Origin: Ignavibacteriales bacterium UBA1304
GTDB lineage: Bacteria; Bacteroidota; Ignavibacteria; Ignavibacteriales; Ignavibacteriaceae
NCBI GenBank assembly: GCA_002307295.1
Contig: DBTY01000046.1
Coordinates: 1-64,000, forward strand
Length of the DNA: 64,000 bases
Direction of reading: 5' to 3'
The notes under the pieces are model-generated. The model saw only the letters and a program-made list of their open reading frames with translations, was not told the origin of the DNA and searched no databases. Of this stretch, positions 24,668-33,870 are shown one piece after another; position 1 is the stretch's first letter; each line of letters starts with the position of its first letter. The translations under genes and the position numbers were made by a program.

Positions 24668-25084
24668 TTATAAGAACGTGATTTCGTTTTCGGCGTAGGA
24701 ATCGGAAGTTTCGCAGACTCGTATTTTTACTCTTTTTATATTTGCGGGCATTCCGTTCTGCTTTATTGCAGAAAGAAAATAATTGCAAATATTTTCCGCT
24801 GTAGAATGAAAGTCTACTACTACAGATTTAGAATTTAATTTTGTAAGAGCGTCTGCTAATTCTTTATCTTCTTTGTATACTAAAAATGCGTGATCAAGTT
24901 TTTCCACTATAGGGGCTATTATTTTTTTTAGGTCGTAATAATCCAGAACCATTCCGTTCTCGTCCTGTTCGCCCTCTACTTCGGCAATTAGCTTATACGA
25001 ATGGCCGTGAAGATTTTTACATTTCCCTTTATGAAACGGTAGTCTGTGCCCCATTTCCCAATCAAATTCTTTTGCAATTTTCAT
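24668..25084 (-). CDS. queD: 6-carboxy-5,6,7,8-tetrahydropterin synthase
   Basis: 138 aa. The zinc and catalytic motif GHRLPFHKGKCKNLHGHSY (His13, Cys22, His26, His28) is intact, and the second catalytic block HSTAENICNYF is present. It turns dihydroneopterin triphosphate into the carboxy-tetrahydropterin that QueE uses for queuosine. Its ATG overlaps the queE stop by 1 nt (TAATG), so the two are translationally coupled. Confidence 0.95.
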   Translation of the reverse strand: MKIAKEFDWEMGHRLPFHKGKCKNLHGHSYKLIAEVEGEQDENGMVLDYYDLKKIIAPIVEKLDHAFLVYKEDKELADALTKLNSKSVVVDFHSTAENICNYFLSAIKQNGMPANIKRVKIRVCETSDSYAENEITFL

Positions 25085-25722
25085 TAAACGCCTTTTTGCG
25101 TAGGCTCCCAGATGAATTTATGCATCTGGAGCTGAAACCTTACGCGTAAGTTTTTTTCGAGTATCCAGTTTACTAAAGCTTCGGGGGTTAATTTTCCGAA
25201 AACGATAGAAAACAATATCTCGCATTTTTTATCTAATTCATATTTAGCAATTAGGTTAACCGACCAGTCAAAATCTTCTCTTGAGCCAATAACAAATTTA
25301 ATTTCGTCATTTGGTTTAAGGTAATCTACATTTTCGTAAAGATTTTTTTTCTCCATTTTGCTCGAAGGGCATTTGAAATCCATAATTACTTTAACGCGTT
25401 TATCAACGTCTTTAACCGAAAGGCTTCCGCTTGTTTCAAGCAGCGTTTCATAACCTTCGTCACAGAGCCTGTTCATAAGTTCGAGCGATTCTTTTTGCAT
25501 TAGCGGCTCTCCGCCTGTTAGTTCTACTAAACGGCAGTCGTACTTATGAATTTCGGCAATAATCTCGTCAATTGAGTAATCTTTCCCTTCGTAAAATGCG
25601 TATTCTGTATCGCAATAAGAACACCTCAGATTACAGAAAGTCAATCTGATAAATATACAGGGGAGTCCGGCTTTGCTGCTTTCGCCCTGAATTGAGTAAT
25701 ATATTTCGTTTACTTTTAGCAT
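25084..25722 (-). CDS. queE: 7-carboxy-7-deazaguanine synthase
   Basis: 212 aa, short but normal for QueE. A radical-SAM cluster motif CX3CX2C (Cys30, Cys34, Cys37 in FCNLRCSYCDTEYAF) follows the family's N-terminal YSIQGESSKAGLPCIFIR; the SAM-binding ELTGGEPL is present. It contracts the pterin ring to form carboxy-deazaguanine. First gene of the likely queE-queD-truA-fumC unit. The 227 bases upstream hold nothing I can name; I see no convincing preQ1 riboswitch. Confidence 0.95.
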   Translation of the reverse strand: MLKVNEIYYSIQGESSKAGLPCIFIRLTFCNLRCSYCDTEYAFYEGKDYSIDEIIAEIHKYDCRLVELTGGEPLMQKESLELMNRLCDEGYETLLETSGSLSVKDVDKRVKVIMDFKCPSSKMEKKNLYENVDYLKPNDEIKFVIGSREDFDWSVNLIAKYELDKKCEILFSIVFGKLTPEALVNWILEKNLRVRFQLQMHKFIWEPTQKGV

Positions 25723-25949
25723 TTTATTTTAACTTCTTAAAATACAGATTTTATCCCTTATATGAAATGCAGAAAGAAAAGGCAAACGAAACCGCATAAC
25801 AAAATCAGGGTAAAAAGTTGTTCTAAGCCAATAGACGTAAAAATTCCCGTTTTTGCGTTATAAGCAAATAAAAAGTCTTTTGTGTTATTGGAGAATTAGA
25901 TTAATAAACGCGCCGGTAAAAATAGTATTAAGCGTAAGCTACAGTGAAA

Positions 25950-26426
25950 TTAATTTTTCACCGACCATATTTTAAGCGCCGTTAAAAGCTCTTCCATTGC
26001 GTTGACTATAGCCGCTTGTTTATCCTGTGATATTCCATCAAGAATTTCTTTATGAAGTTTCACATGGCTTGCGTTAAGATTTTGTATAAACACTGCGCTT
26101 TTATCCGTAAGATAAGCTGTTATACCGCGTCTATCGCCTTCGTCAATTTTGCGTATTAAGAGTTTTTTCTTTTCAAGAGCTGTAAGTATGTGGGTTATTC
26201 TACCTGGGGTAACGTGCAATAACTTTGTAAGTTCTTTGATAGGTATTGCGTTTGTATTTCTGAAATACCTTAGACATCGGAACTCAGTTGTAGTAAGACC
26301 AAATGAAGCGGCAAAGTTTTGTTCTTTGTGTTGACAGGTCTTAACTAAATTAAAAGTTAAATCCGCCATCTTTTCTGCAAGAGCGGAATTTCCTTTTTGA
26401 ACGATATTTTTTTCTTTTTTTGTCAT
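25950..26426 (-). CDS. MarR family transcriptional regulator
   Basis: 158 aa with a winged helix: recognition region PIKELTKLLHVTPGRITHILTAL and wing LIRKIDEGDRRGITAYLTDK. The DRRG wing is typical of MarR. Flanking helices would form the dimer interface. Such proteins usually control a nearby gene in response to small ligands; here the neighbours are queE (far side of a 227-base gap) and a small unknown gene upstream. No operator is recognisable. Confidence 0.88.
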   Translation of the reverse strand: MTKKEKNIVQKGNSALAEKMADLTFNLVKTCQHKEQNFAASFGLTTTEFRCLRYFRNTNAIPIKELTKLLHVTPGRITHILTALEKKKLLIRKIDEGDRRGITAYLTDKSAVFIQNLNASHVKLHKEILDGISQDKQAAIVNAMEELLTALKIWSVKN

Positions 26427-26477
26427 ATATAATTTAATATCCTAAAATATTCTTCAAAGTATAAAAAAGCAAGGGAA

Positions 26478-26813
26478 TTATTTATTCTCTGCTAAAATTT
26501 TGCCCTCAACAACCGGCGTAACGCAAATGATTGGTCTTTCCGGAAGTTCGAGCTTTTCGAAAATTTCTTCAAATAAGCTGTATTGAAGCCCGTGTTGTTC
26601 TAACCGCGCAAATTTTTTATATTTAAGGAACGCTCCATTTTTATCCTGCGGGGCGTCAAAATGGAAAGCGCCTTTGAAATCGTCTTTGGCCTTTCCTTTT
26701 AAAAAATTGATTTTCGTATCGTCGCCCCCTTCCATTTCATATGCAATAGCCCGGAACTCGACGACGGAGTCGTTATTTATAATAATGTATATGTTTGCGA
26801 TTTTTTCAAGCAA
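26478..26813 (-). CDS. Hypothetical protein
   Basis: 111 aa, soluble and acidic. Opens with a hydrophobic beta-rich stretch (IANIYIIINNDSVVEFRAIA) and ends in a charged segment with LPERPIICVTPVVEGK. No family recognised. It is upstream of the MarR gene with a 51-base gap and may share its transcript. It is divergent from the 4-alpha-glucanotransferase gene. Confidence 0.65.
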   Translation of the reverse strand: MLEKIANIYIIINNDSVVEFRAIAYEMEGGDDTKINFLKGKAKDDFKGAFHFDAPQDKNGAFLKYKKFARLEQHGLQYSLFEEIFEKLELPERPIICVTPVVEGKILAENK

Positions 26814-26934
26814 GCTAAATTATCCTGTTAATTTTCATCAATAAGTCTTATTTTAAAACACAAAATAATAATAATCAAAAAATCGATTTAAATACAAATA
26901 TATTTTAAAATAATAATTGTTAAAAGGATTAAAT

Positions 26935-28467
26935 ATGCAATTTGAACGTTCCGCAGGCATTTTGTTGCATCCCACATCGCTTCCCGGCAGATACGGGATA
27001 GGGGATTTAGGAAATGAAGCGTACAACTTTGTAAACTTCCTTGAAGCCGCCGGGCAAAAGCTATGGCAGGTTTTTCCGCTGGGACCAACAGGGTACGGAG
27101 ATTCTCCTTACCAGTGTTTTTCCGCCTTTGCAGGAAACCCGCTTTTAATTAGCCCCCAGAAACTGGCTGAAGAAGGATTGCTTACAAAAGAAAATCTTGA
27201 AGGAGCTCCGCATTTTGATCCGGTAAGCATTGATTATGGCCCGCTCATAAATTATAAAAACCAGCTTCTTGAATCAGCTTTTGGAAATTTTAAGAAAAAA
27301 CAGGATTTAAAAGCTATCTCTGAATTGAGCGATTTTGAAGATGAAAATGAAGACTGGCTTGAAGATTACGCTTTGTTTATGGCGGTTAAAGAGGCTCACA
27401 ATGGCGTTCAATGGAGTAAGTGGCATAAGGATATAGCTTTGCGCAAACCTGACGCTATAGAGGCCTGGAAAGAGAAATTGAAGGACCGGATAATGTACCA
27501 AAAATTTGTTCAGTTTTATTTTTTCAAGCAGTGGAAAGAATTAAAAGAATACGCGGTTTCAAAAGGAATTAAAATAATTGGCGATCTTCCAATTTTTATT
27601 GCCGGCGATAGCGCCGATCTTTGGGCTAACAGAAATTTATTTTCCGTAGACGACGAAGGAAACCTGCAGACCGTAGCGGGAGTTCCGCCCGATTATTTTA
27701 GCGCTACGGGACAGCTTTGGGGCAACCCGCTGTATAAATGGGACGAAATGGAAAAGGACGATTTCCTTTGGTGGCGGAAAAGAATTTCATGTCTGCTTAA
27801 GCTTGTTGATATTATACGTATAGACCATTTCAGGGGGTTTGACGCATATTGGGAAATTCCTGCCGACGCTCCTACTGCCGAGACTGGCAGATGGGTAAAG
27901 GCTCCGGGCGATAAGTTTTTTTCTACTGTGAAGAAATATCTTGGCGACGTTCCAATTATTGCTGAAGACCTTGGAATTATTACCAAAGGAGTAGAGGCTC
28001 TGCGCGATAAATTTGATTTCCCGGGAATAAAAATTCTTCAGTTCGCTTTTGGCGAAAAAATGGAGAAAAAATTCCTTCCTCATAATTATATTAAAAACTG
28101 TGTAGTCCATACTGGTTCGCACGATAACGATACTACGCGCGGATATTTTGAAAGAGTAAAAGACGACGGTACAGATATATATGAATTCACTCAGAAATAT
28201 CTGAATTATTTTGAAGAGGATATTTGTTTTGAGTTGATCAGAGCGGCTTATAGTTCTGTCGCTAATACGGTCGTAATTCCTATGCAGGATATTCTGAATC
28301 TTGGCAATGAAGCGCGTATGAATTACCCTGGGCGTTTAGGCGGAAACTGGTCATGGCGGTTTACATGGCAGCAGGTTCCTCCAAACATGGCTATAATTTA
28401 TAAATACTTTACCGAGCTTTATGAACGACCTCCTTTGCCTAAAAAGGAATTAGAGGAATTAGCATAA
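26935..28467 (+). CDS. malQ: 4-alpha-glucanotransferase
   Basis: 510 aa, GH77 family. N-terminal RSAGILLHPTSLPGRYGIGD, then IIGDLPIFIAGDSADLWANR, the catalytic nucleophile Asp in IIRIDHFRGF, and the acid/base region AEDLG. It transfers glucan chains during maltodextrin or glycogen use. The frame is open from a TTG at 26917, but I place the start at the ATG 26935 because AAGGA (26924-26928) lies six bases upstream and the protein then begins with the usual QFERSAG. Confidence 0.95.
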   Translation: MQFERSAGILLHPTSLPGRYGIGDLGNEAYNFVNFLEAAGQKLWQVFPLGPTGYGDSPYQCFSAFAGNPLLISPQKLAEEGLLTKENLEGAPHFDPVSIDYGPLINYKNQLLESAFGNFKKKQDLKAISELSDFEDENEDWLEDYALFMAVKEAHNGVQWSKWHKDIALRKPDAIEAWKEKLKDRIMYQKFVQFYFFKQWKELKEYAVSKGIKIIGDLPIFIAGDSADLWANRNLFSVDDEGNLQTVAGVPPDYFSATGQLWGNPLYKWDEMEKDDFLWWRKRISCLLKLVDIIRIDHFRGFDAYWEIPADAPTAETGRWVKAPGDKFFSTVKKYLGDVPIIAEDLGIITKGVEALRDKFDFPGIKILQFAFGEKMEKKFLPHNYIKNCVVHTGSHDNDTTRGYFERVKDDGTDIYEFTQKYLNYFEEDICFELIRAAYSSVANTVVIPMQDILNLGNEARMNYPGRLGGNWSWRFTWQQVPPNMAIIYKYFTELYERPPLPKKELEELA

Positions 28468-29601
28468 GTGTTTACAAAAAATCATTACATAAATATCGTT
28501 TCGCTTTTGCTGCTCGGGATAGTAAGTTCTCTTTTTATGTTTAAGTATTCATCGAGGATAAGCTCTGCCCCGGTTCTGTTTACGGGGTTATATCTTATTT
28601 TGTTCTGGTTTCTTGCGCTGTCGTTAGACAAAATGAATTATAAAATCAAAGCGCTTTCAGATAAAAAACTGTTGGCCTTTTTTATAATTGCAGCGTCGGT
28701 TGTTTTTATAATTGGACTGAATTACATTCCGATACACGAAAAAGTCGGCCGCTATGTGGCTATGAAAAGCTGGCTTGAGAATTTTCGGTACGGATTTTAT
28801 CCTTATAGCCGTAATGGTAATCCAACTGGGTTTCCAGGCTTATTTTTTATTGCGTCGCCGTTTTATTTGCTTGGCGACGCAGGTTATTTAGAGGTATTCG
28901 GATTTTTTCTTTTTTCGCTGCTAATCTTAAATTACTCGGCTACGCCCAAAGAACGCATTACCCGATTTTCTCTTCTGCTGGTTCTTCCTTCGTTTTACTA
29001 CGAATATCTTGTACGAAGCGAACTTTTTACAAATATGACTTTGTTTATTGCAATTGTGTTAATTGCTGCAAAATATCTGAATACTGAAAAGCTTGACTTA
29101 ATATCTTTAGCAATAGCAGTTTTGTTTGGCCTTTTCTTATCGACTCGGATTATAGTGTTTATTGTATTTTTCTTTATGTCGGTATTGGCTTTCAGAGATA
29201 AGATTGGGAAGGGAATAGTATTTATGTTTGTCTCCACTGGCGTATTTGCCTTAACATTACTGCCATTTATTGTATGGGATCCGGCTTTCTTTTGGAGCGA
29301 GGGACCATTTTCAATGCAGCTCTTATATTTGCCGTTATGGATTATTCTATGCAGTCCGCTTGTTTTTCTATACATTGCCTGGATGATAAGGGATGTTCAG
29401 GAATTGTTTTTCGCTTCAGGAGTAGTAATATTTACGCTTGTTGCAATATCATTTTTACTTAAAGCGGCGGAGTATGGTTTTCATTTTTGCTTAATAGAAA
29501 GCGGATACGACATCTCCTATTTTGCAATGCCTGTTCCTTTTTTGCTGCTTTCAATAAAAGAATATAAAGTAGATAGATTTTTAGGCAAGGTATTAGATTA
29601 A
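28468..29601 (+). CDS. Polytopic membrane protein, possibly GT-C type
   Basis: 377 aa with about ten membrane segments. Between them is a loop with MKSWLENFRYGFYPYSRNGN, rich in aromatic and basic residues as in membrane-bound (GT-C type) glycosyltransferases, but no catalytic Asp motif can be named, so the function is open. It starts with GTG directly after the malQ stop, with GAGGA (28453-28457) inside the end of malQ, so it is translated with malQ. A hairpin follows its stop. Confidence 0.7.
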   Translation: MFTKNHYINIVSLLLLGIVSSLFMFKYSSRISSAPVLFTGLYLILFWFLALSLDKMNYKIKALSDKKLLAFFIIAASVVFIIGLNYIPIHEKVGRYVAMKSWLENFRYGFYPYSRNGNPTGFPGLFFIASPFYLLGDAGYLEVFGFFLFSLLILNYSATPKERITRFSLLLVLPSFYYEYLVRSELFTNMTLFIAIVLIAAKYLNTEKLDLISLAIAVLFGLFLSTRIIVFIVFFFMSVLAFRDKIGKGIVFMFVSTGVFALTLLPFIVWDPAFFWSEGPFSMQLLYLPLWIILCSPLVFLYIAWMIRDVQELFFASGVVIFTLVAISFLLKAAEYGFHFCLIESGYDISYFAMPVPFLLLSIKEYKVDRFLGKVLD

Positions 29602-29640
29602 TAAAAAAAAAGCCTTTGAGAAAAATAATTCTCAAAGGCT
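29602..29640 (-). terminator. Terminator of the pta transcript
   Basis: A 10-bp stem AGCCTTTGAG/CTCAAAGGCT around an AT loop. On the minus strand a run of nine T follows, so it should end transcription coming from pta. On the plus strand the T run is missing. Confidence 0.8.
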
Positions 29641-29675
29641 AAACTTATTGTTTTTTATCTCGTGCTTATTAAACA

Positions 29676-29703
29676 GTCGCGCTTCGGCTTTGCTCAGCGT
29701 GAC
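29676..29703. repeat. Palindromic intergenic repeat, second family member
   Basis: It has the same 28-nt frame as the element at 22205-22234: GTC, three variable bases, CTTCG, GCTCAG, then three bases complementary to the first three apart from one G-T pair, and GAC. The arms differ between the copies while keeping the pairing, so structure rather than sequence is conserved. It lies between the terminator and the pta stop. Confidence 0.6.
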
Positions 29704-29714
29704 AAGTTATATAT

Positions 29715-30701
29715 TTAAGCCATTAAAGCTGCAATAGCCGCAGTAGCTACAATCTCGTCAACGCTGCAACCTCTGCTAAGATCAAAGAAAGGTTTCTTTA
29801 ACCCCTGACCAATTGGTCCAATTGCATCGGCATTACCAAGACGCTGGGCAATTTTGTAACCAATATTGCCGGCCTGTAAATCAGGGAATATTAATACGTT
29901 TGCTTTGCCCGCTACTTTGCTGCCCGGAGCTTTTTTCTTTCCAATTTCATCAACAATAGCTGCGTCAAACTGAAGTTCGCCGTCAATATTTAAATCAGGG
30001 CGTTTTGTCTGAGCAATTTTAGTAGCTTCGCGGACTTTAGTAACAAGATCGTGTTCTGCGCTGCCTTTTGTAGAAAACGAAAGAAGAGCTACAAAGGCTT
30101 CGTCGCCAGTAAGCTTAGTATGGTTTTCTGCTGTTGAGATAGCGATGTCGGCTAATTGTTCTGCTGTCGGATTAGGGTTTACAGCGCAATCGCCAAAGGA
30201 ATAAAGCTTTTCAGGAAAAACAAGAAGGAAAAAGCTGGAGATGATTGAAATGCCGGGAGCCATGCCAATACACTGAATAGAAGCTCTTAACACGTCGGCC
30301 GTAGTAGCAACAGAACCGCTTACGCTGCCGTCGGCTATTCCTTCTCTAACTAACATAGCGCCGAAAAATATATCTCTTTTTATAAGGCTCTGGACTTTTT
30401 CTAGCGTTATATCTTTCCCTTTTTTCTTCTGAATATCTAAATATATATTACAGAAATCTGCGAACTTATCGGATTTTTCAGGATCAATAATTTTAATTCC
30501 GTCAAAATTTAATCCGAGTCTTTTAGCGTCGGCGAGGATTTTATCTTCAGCGCCTAGCGTAATGATAGAAGCAATTCCTTCTTTAGTAAGTATCTCTGCG
30601 GCTTTCAGAATCCTATCGTCATGCGATTCTGGAAGCAGTATCGTCTTATTTCTTTTAGAAGCTTTTGCTTTAATTTGTTCTACTAATTCTGATTCCGGCA
30701 T
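29715..30701 (-). CDS. pta: Phosphate acetyltransferase
   Basis: 328 aa, the length of the short single-domain enzymes. The PTA/PTB fold shows in GDCAVNPNPTAEQLADIAI, the C-terminal ANVLIFPDLQAGNIGYKIAQ, and the end region GPIGQGLKKPFFDLSRGCS. It interconverts acetyl-CoA and acetyl phosphate. No acetate kinase gene lies next to it. The 72-base gap to argH carries a 12-bp palindrome. Minus-strand terminator after the stop. Confidence 0.95.
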   Translation of the reverse strand: MPESELVEQIKAKASKRNKTILLPESHDDRILKAAEILTKEGIASIITLGAEDKILADAKRLGLNFDGIKIIDPEKSDKFADFCNIYLDIQKKKGKDITLEKVQSLIKRDIFFGAMLVREGIADGSVSGSVATTADVLRASIQCIGMAPGISIISSFFLLVFPEKLYSFGDCAVNPNPTAEQLADIAISTAENHTKLTGDEAFVALLSFSTKGSAEHDLVTKVREATKIAQTKRPDLNIDGELQFDAAIVDEIGKKKAPGSKVAGKANVLIFPDLQAGNIGYKIAQRLGNADAIGPIGQGLKKPFFDLSRGCSVDEIVATAAIAALMA

Positions 30702-30736
30702 TGTAGCCCCATATTTTGTTGAAAAACGAATTTAAA

Positions 30737-30748
30737 TTGCATATGCAA
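30737..30748. promoter_or_regulatory. 12-bp palindrome upstream of pta
   Basis: TTGCATATGCAA is a perfect palindrome 36 bases before the pta start, in the short gap after argH. It is the size of an operator for a small dimeric regulator. No regulator can be named. Confidence 0.3.
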
Positions 30749-30773
30749 ATTACTAAATTCTAAAATTAAAGAA

Positions 30774-32156
30774 CTATTTATTTTCTTTTTCTAATTTAGA
30801 GCTCCAGTAAGCGATCTCTTTTTTTACTATTTCCGGATTTGGCGAACCGAAAGTCTTTTTACGGTTTAGCGCTGTTTTAATTTCAAAGCAGTCCAAGGCC
30901 GATTTATCAAATACCGCGTTTACGCTCTGAATTTCTTCAAGCGTCAGCTGATCGAATTTTTTATTCTTTTCTTCCGCCAGTTTTACAACTTTGCCTACTA
31001 TTGAGTGAGCTTCTCTGAATGGAATGCCTTTTAAAACAATCCAGTCGGCTAAATCAGTGGCTAAAGAAAAATCGCCTTTCAATTCTTTTTCAAACTTTTG
31101 CGCGTCAACTTTCATCGAAGCTATCAACATAGCCATGATGTGGAGACTTTCGCTGTACGTTTTAAATGAATCAAAAGCCGGTTCTTTATCTTCCTGAAGA
31201 TCGCGGTTGTAGCTTAAAGGAAGTCCTTTCAATATGGTTAAAAGCGTAACATAATTGCCGCTTATTCTGCCCATTTTACCGCGGATAAGTTCCGCCATAT
31301 CGGGATTCTTTTTCTGCGGCATAAGCGATGAGCCTGTTGTAAGACTATCGGCTAATTTTATAAAACTCCATTCGGAAGTGGACCAAAGTATAAGCTCTTC
31401 TGCAAGTCTGCTTAAATGCATCATGCCAATAGAACAGCCGTTAAGAAAATCCAATGCAAAATCTCTGTCAGATACAGCGTCAAGAGCGTTGCGGCAAGGT
31501 TCGGCAAAGCCTAACTTATCAGAAGTAAAGCTTCTGTCAAGCGGCAGGGTAGAGCCTGCTAATGCGCCTGAACCGAGAGGAGATTTATTTGTTTCGTTAT
31601 AAATAAAATTTAATCTTTGTCTGTCTCTTTCTAACATTTCAACATAAGCGAGCAGATGAAACGCTAAAGAAACAGGCTGAGCACGTTGCAGGTGGGTATA
31701 ACCGGAAATAATAGTTTCGGTATGCTGTTCTGCAATACTTAATAGATTAATCTGTAGAATTAAAACAGACTCGGATAAAGAGGCGATTCCTTTTTTTATC
31801 CATAGCCTGAAACCTGTTACAACCTGATCGTTACGGCTTCTGCCTGTGTGAAGTTTTCCGGCTACGTTTCCGGCAATTTCAAAAAGCCTTGATTCTACCG
31901 CCGAGTGAATGTCTTCAAAAAGGGAGGAATCCGGGCGCCAATCGCCCGAATTCCATTCAACTTCTATCTTTTCCAATCCTGCTATGATCGACTTTGCGTC
32001 TTCCGGGCTTATCAGTCCGACTTTAGAAAGCATTTCTGCGTGGACTTTACTAACAAGCAGATCTTCTTTTATTAGCGCTTTATCAACGTCAAACGAAGAA
32101 GAAAAGCTAAGCGCTAATGAGTTTAATTTTTCATCGAACCTTCCGCCCCACAGCAT
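30774..32156 (-). CDS. argH: Argininosuccinate lyase
   Basis: 460 aa. The fumarase/aspartase-superfamily signature TTGSSLMPQKKNPDMAELIR carries the catalytic Ser loop; LHTGRSRNDQV and GYTHLQRAQPVS are the other conserved blocks. It splits argininosuccinate into arginine and fumarate. Last gene of the arginine operon; its ATG overlaps the argG stop by 1 nt, so translation is coupled. Confidence 0.97.
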   Translation of the reverse strand: MLWGGRFDEKLNSLALSFSSSFDVDKALIKEDLLVSKVHAEMLSKVGLISPEDAKSIIAGLEKIEVEWNSGDWRPDSSLFEDIHSAVESRLFEIAGNVAGKLHTGRSRNDQVVTGFRLWIKKGIASLSESVLILQINLLSIAEQHTETIISGYTHLQRAQPVSLAFHLLAYVEMLERDRQRLNFIYNETNKSPLGSGALAGSTLPLDRSFTSDKLGFAEPCRNALDAVSDRDFALDFLNGCSIGMMHLSRLAEELILWSTSEWSFIKLADSLTTGSSLMPQKKNPDMAELIRGKMGRISGNYVTLLTILKGLPLSYNRDLQEDKEPAFDSFKTYSESLHIMAMLIASMKVDAQKFEKELKGDFSLATDLADWIVLKGIPFREAHSIVGKVVKLAEEKNKKFDQLTLEEIQSVNAVFDKSALDCFEIKTALNRKKTFGSPNPEIVKKEIAYWSSKLEKENK

Positions 32157-33376
32157 TATGATTTTACCTCTTTTTTAGCGATGTTAGTTACTTTGCCCCA
32201 TGTTTTATATGGAAGCCCGTAGATTGACAAGAAGCCTTCAGCTGCTTTGTGATCAAATGTATCGTCGCTTGTATAAGTTGCAAGGTCTTTGTTGTAAAGG
32301 CTGTATTTTGAGCTTCTTGCAAGAATTCTGACGTTGCCTTTGTATACTTCTAAAGTAACTTCGCCAGTTACGTTTTCCTGAGTAGCGTCAACAAACGCTT
32401 TTAGAGAATTAAATAAAGGAGAGAACCATAGACCGTCATAAATAAGGTTAGCTACTCTGTTAGAAACATCCTGTTTGAAACGGAAAGTGTCTTTATCAAG
32501 GATTAATTTTTCTATCTCGGTATGAGCCGTATTTAAGATAACAGCGGCAGGAGCTTCATAAATTTCTCTTGATTTAATTCCTACTACTCTGTTTTCAATA
32601 ACGTCTAATCTGCCAATTCCGTGTTTTCCGCCAAGTTGGTTTAAGGCTGTAACTAACTCAACCGGATCGGTAATTTTACCGTTTAAGCCGACTGGGATTC
32701 CTTTTTCAAAATTGATTGTGATTGTTTCTGCCTGAGGGGGAGCGTACTTGGGGTCTACTGTGATCTGATATGCGTCTTCGGGGGGCGCAACTGTGGGGTC
32801 TTCAAGAACGCCGCACTCAATAGCAATTCCCCAAAGGTTTTCGTCAATTGAATATGGAGAAGCTTTAGTTACCTTTACAGGAATTTTATTTTCAACTGCG
32901 TAATCAATTTCTTCTTCTCTGCTCTTAAATTCCCATTCTCTTAGAGGAGCGAGGATTTTAAGATCGGGAGCAAGAGTCTGGATTGCAACTTCAAATCTAA
33001 CCTGATCGTTTCCTTTGCCTGTACAGCCGTGAGCTACGATGTCAGCTCCTTCTTTTATTGCAACTTCTGCAAGAACTTTTGCAAGTAATGGACGTCCGAT
33101 AGCGCAAGCCATAGGGTAAATGCCTTCGTATAAAGCTCCGGCTTTAAGAGCAGTCCAAACGTAATCTGTAATGAATTCTTTTCTTAAGTCTAATACATAA
33201 GATTTAACTGCGCCTGTAAGTTTTGCTTTTTCTTCCAGACCTTCTAGTTCGGCTCTTTGTCCTAAATCGCCGGTGACTGTAATAATATCTGCGTCATATT
33301 TGTCTTTTAACCATTTTACGATTATAGAGGTATCGAGGCCTCCTGAATATGCAACTGCTATTTTAACTTTGCCCAA
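32156..33376 (-). CDS. argG: Argininosuccinate synthase
   Basis: 406 aa. N-terminal ATP-pyrophosphatase P-loop AYSGGLDTSIIVKWLK (residues 8-23), then GCTGKGNDQVRFE and SPYSIDENLWG. It joins citrulline and aspartate to argininosuccinate. It lies 13 bases after argR and overlaps argH by one base. Confidence 0.97.
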   Translation of the reverse strand: MGKVKIAVAYSGGLDTSIIVKWLKDKYDADIITVTGDLGQRAELEGLEEKAKLTGAVKSYVLDLRKEFITDYVWTALKAGALYEGIYPMACAIGRPLLAKVLAEVAIKEGADIVAHGCTGKGNDQVRFEVAIQTLAPDLKILAPLREWEFKSREEEIDYAVENKIPVKVTKASPYSIDENLWGIAIECGVLEDPTVAPPEDAYQITVDPKYAPPQAETITINFEKGIPVGLNGKITDPVELVTALNQLGGKHGIGRLDVIENRVVGIKSREIYEAPAAVILNTAHTEIEKLILDKDTFRFKQDVSNRVANLIYDGLWFSPLFNSLKAFVDATQENVTGEVTLEVYKGNVRILARSSKYSLYNKDLATYTSDDTFDHKAAEGFLSIYGLPYKTWGKVTNIAKKEVKS

Positions 33377-33389
33377 TTGAGTTTTACTC

Positions 33390-33866
33390 CTATAAGTTTA
33401 GTTTGTTTTTAGTCCCTGATTGTTCGACCATCATTCTTTTAATTAGGCCGACAACAGCGCTGATGTTTTGATGCGTGTTCGGAATTACAAGAACAGTATC
33501 GTCGCCCGCTACCGTTCCCAATATTTCGACTCTGTTAAGCCGATCTACATAATGAGCTATTCCCTGGGCTCTTCCGGCCAGAGTTCTAATAACTATCATT
33601 GATTCGTTATATTCTACGCTCAGTATTTCAAACCCGATTAGCTTGGCTATTTGTTTGCCGGATTCTTCGGAATTTAAAATGTATTTTGCCCCTTTGTCTG
33701 TAAAGGTTCTTATCACTCCAAGCTCAGCAAAATCTCTGCTCAACGTCGCCTGTGTTGCAATGATATCTTCTTCCTTTAACAACTTTACAAGTTCTTCGTG
33801 GCTAGAGACTAATTTGCTATTCAGGAGCTCTTTTATTTTGTTTTGTCTTGTTAATTTTGCCGACAT
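33390..33866 (-). CDS. argR: Arginine repressor
   Basis: 158 aa, full length. Winged-helix N-terminal domain with QATLSRDFAELGVIRT (recognition helix) and a C-terminal hexamerisation and arginine-binding domain with GTVAGDDTVLVIP, which holds the conserved Asp pair that binds arginine. ArgR represses arginine genes when arginine is plentiful. Coded inside the operon it probably controls, 4 bases after argD, giving autoregulation; a possible ArgR box lies upstream of argC. Confidence 0.95.
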   Translation of the reverse strand: MSAKLTRQNKIKELLNSKLVSSHEELVKLLKEEDIIATQATLSRDFAELGVIRTFTDKGAKYILNSEESGKQIAKLIGFEILSVEYNESMIVIRTLAGRAQGIAHYVDRLNRVEILGTVAGDDTVLVIPNTHQNISAVVGLIKRMMVEQSGTKNKLNL

Positions 33867-33870
33867 ATTA

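Noticed and set aside
25723..25949. preQ1 riboswitch upstream of queE
   Set aside because: No hairpin plus A-rich tail with the expected conserved bases could be found by eye, and there is no clear promoter either.
26917..26934. Six-codon N-terminal extension of malQ from a TTG
   Set aside because: The Shine-Dalgarno sequence lies inside this extension and fits the ATG at 26935.
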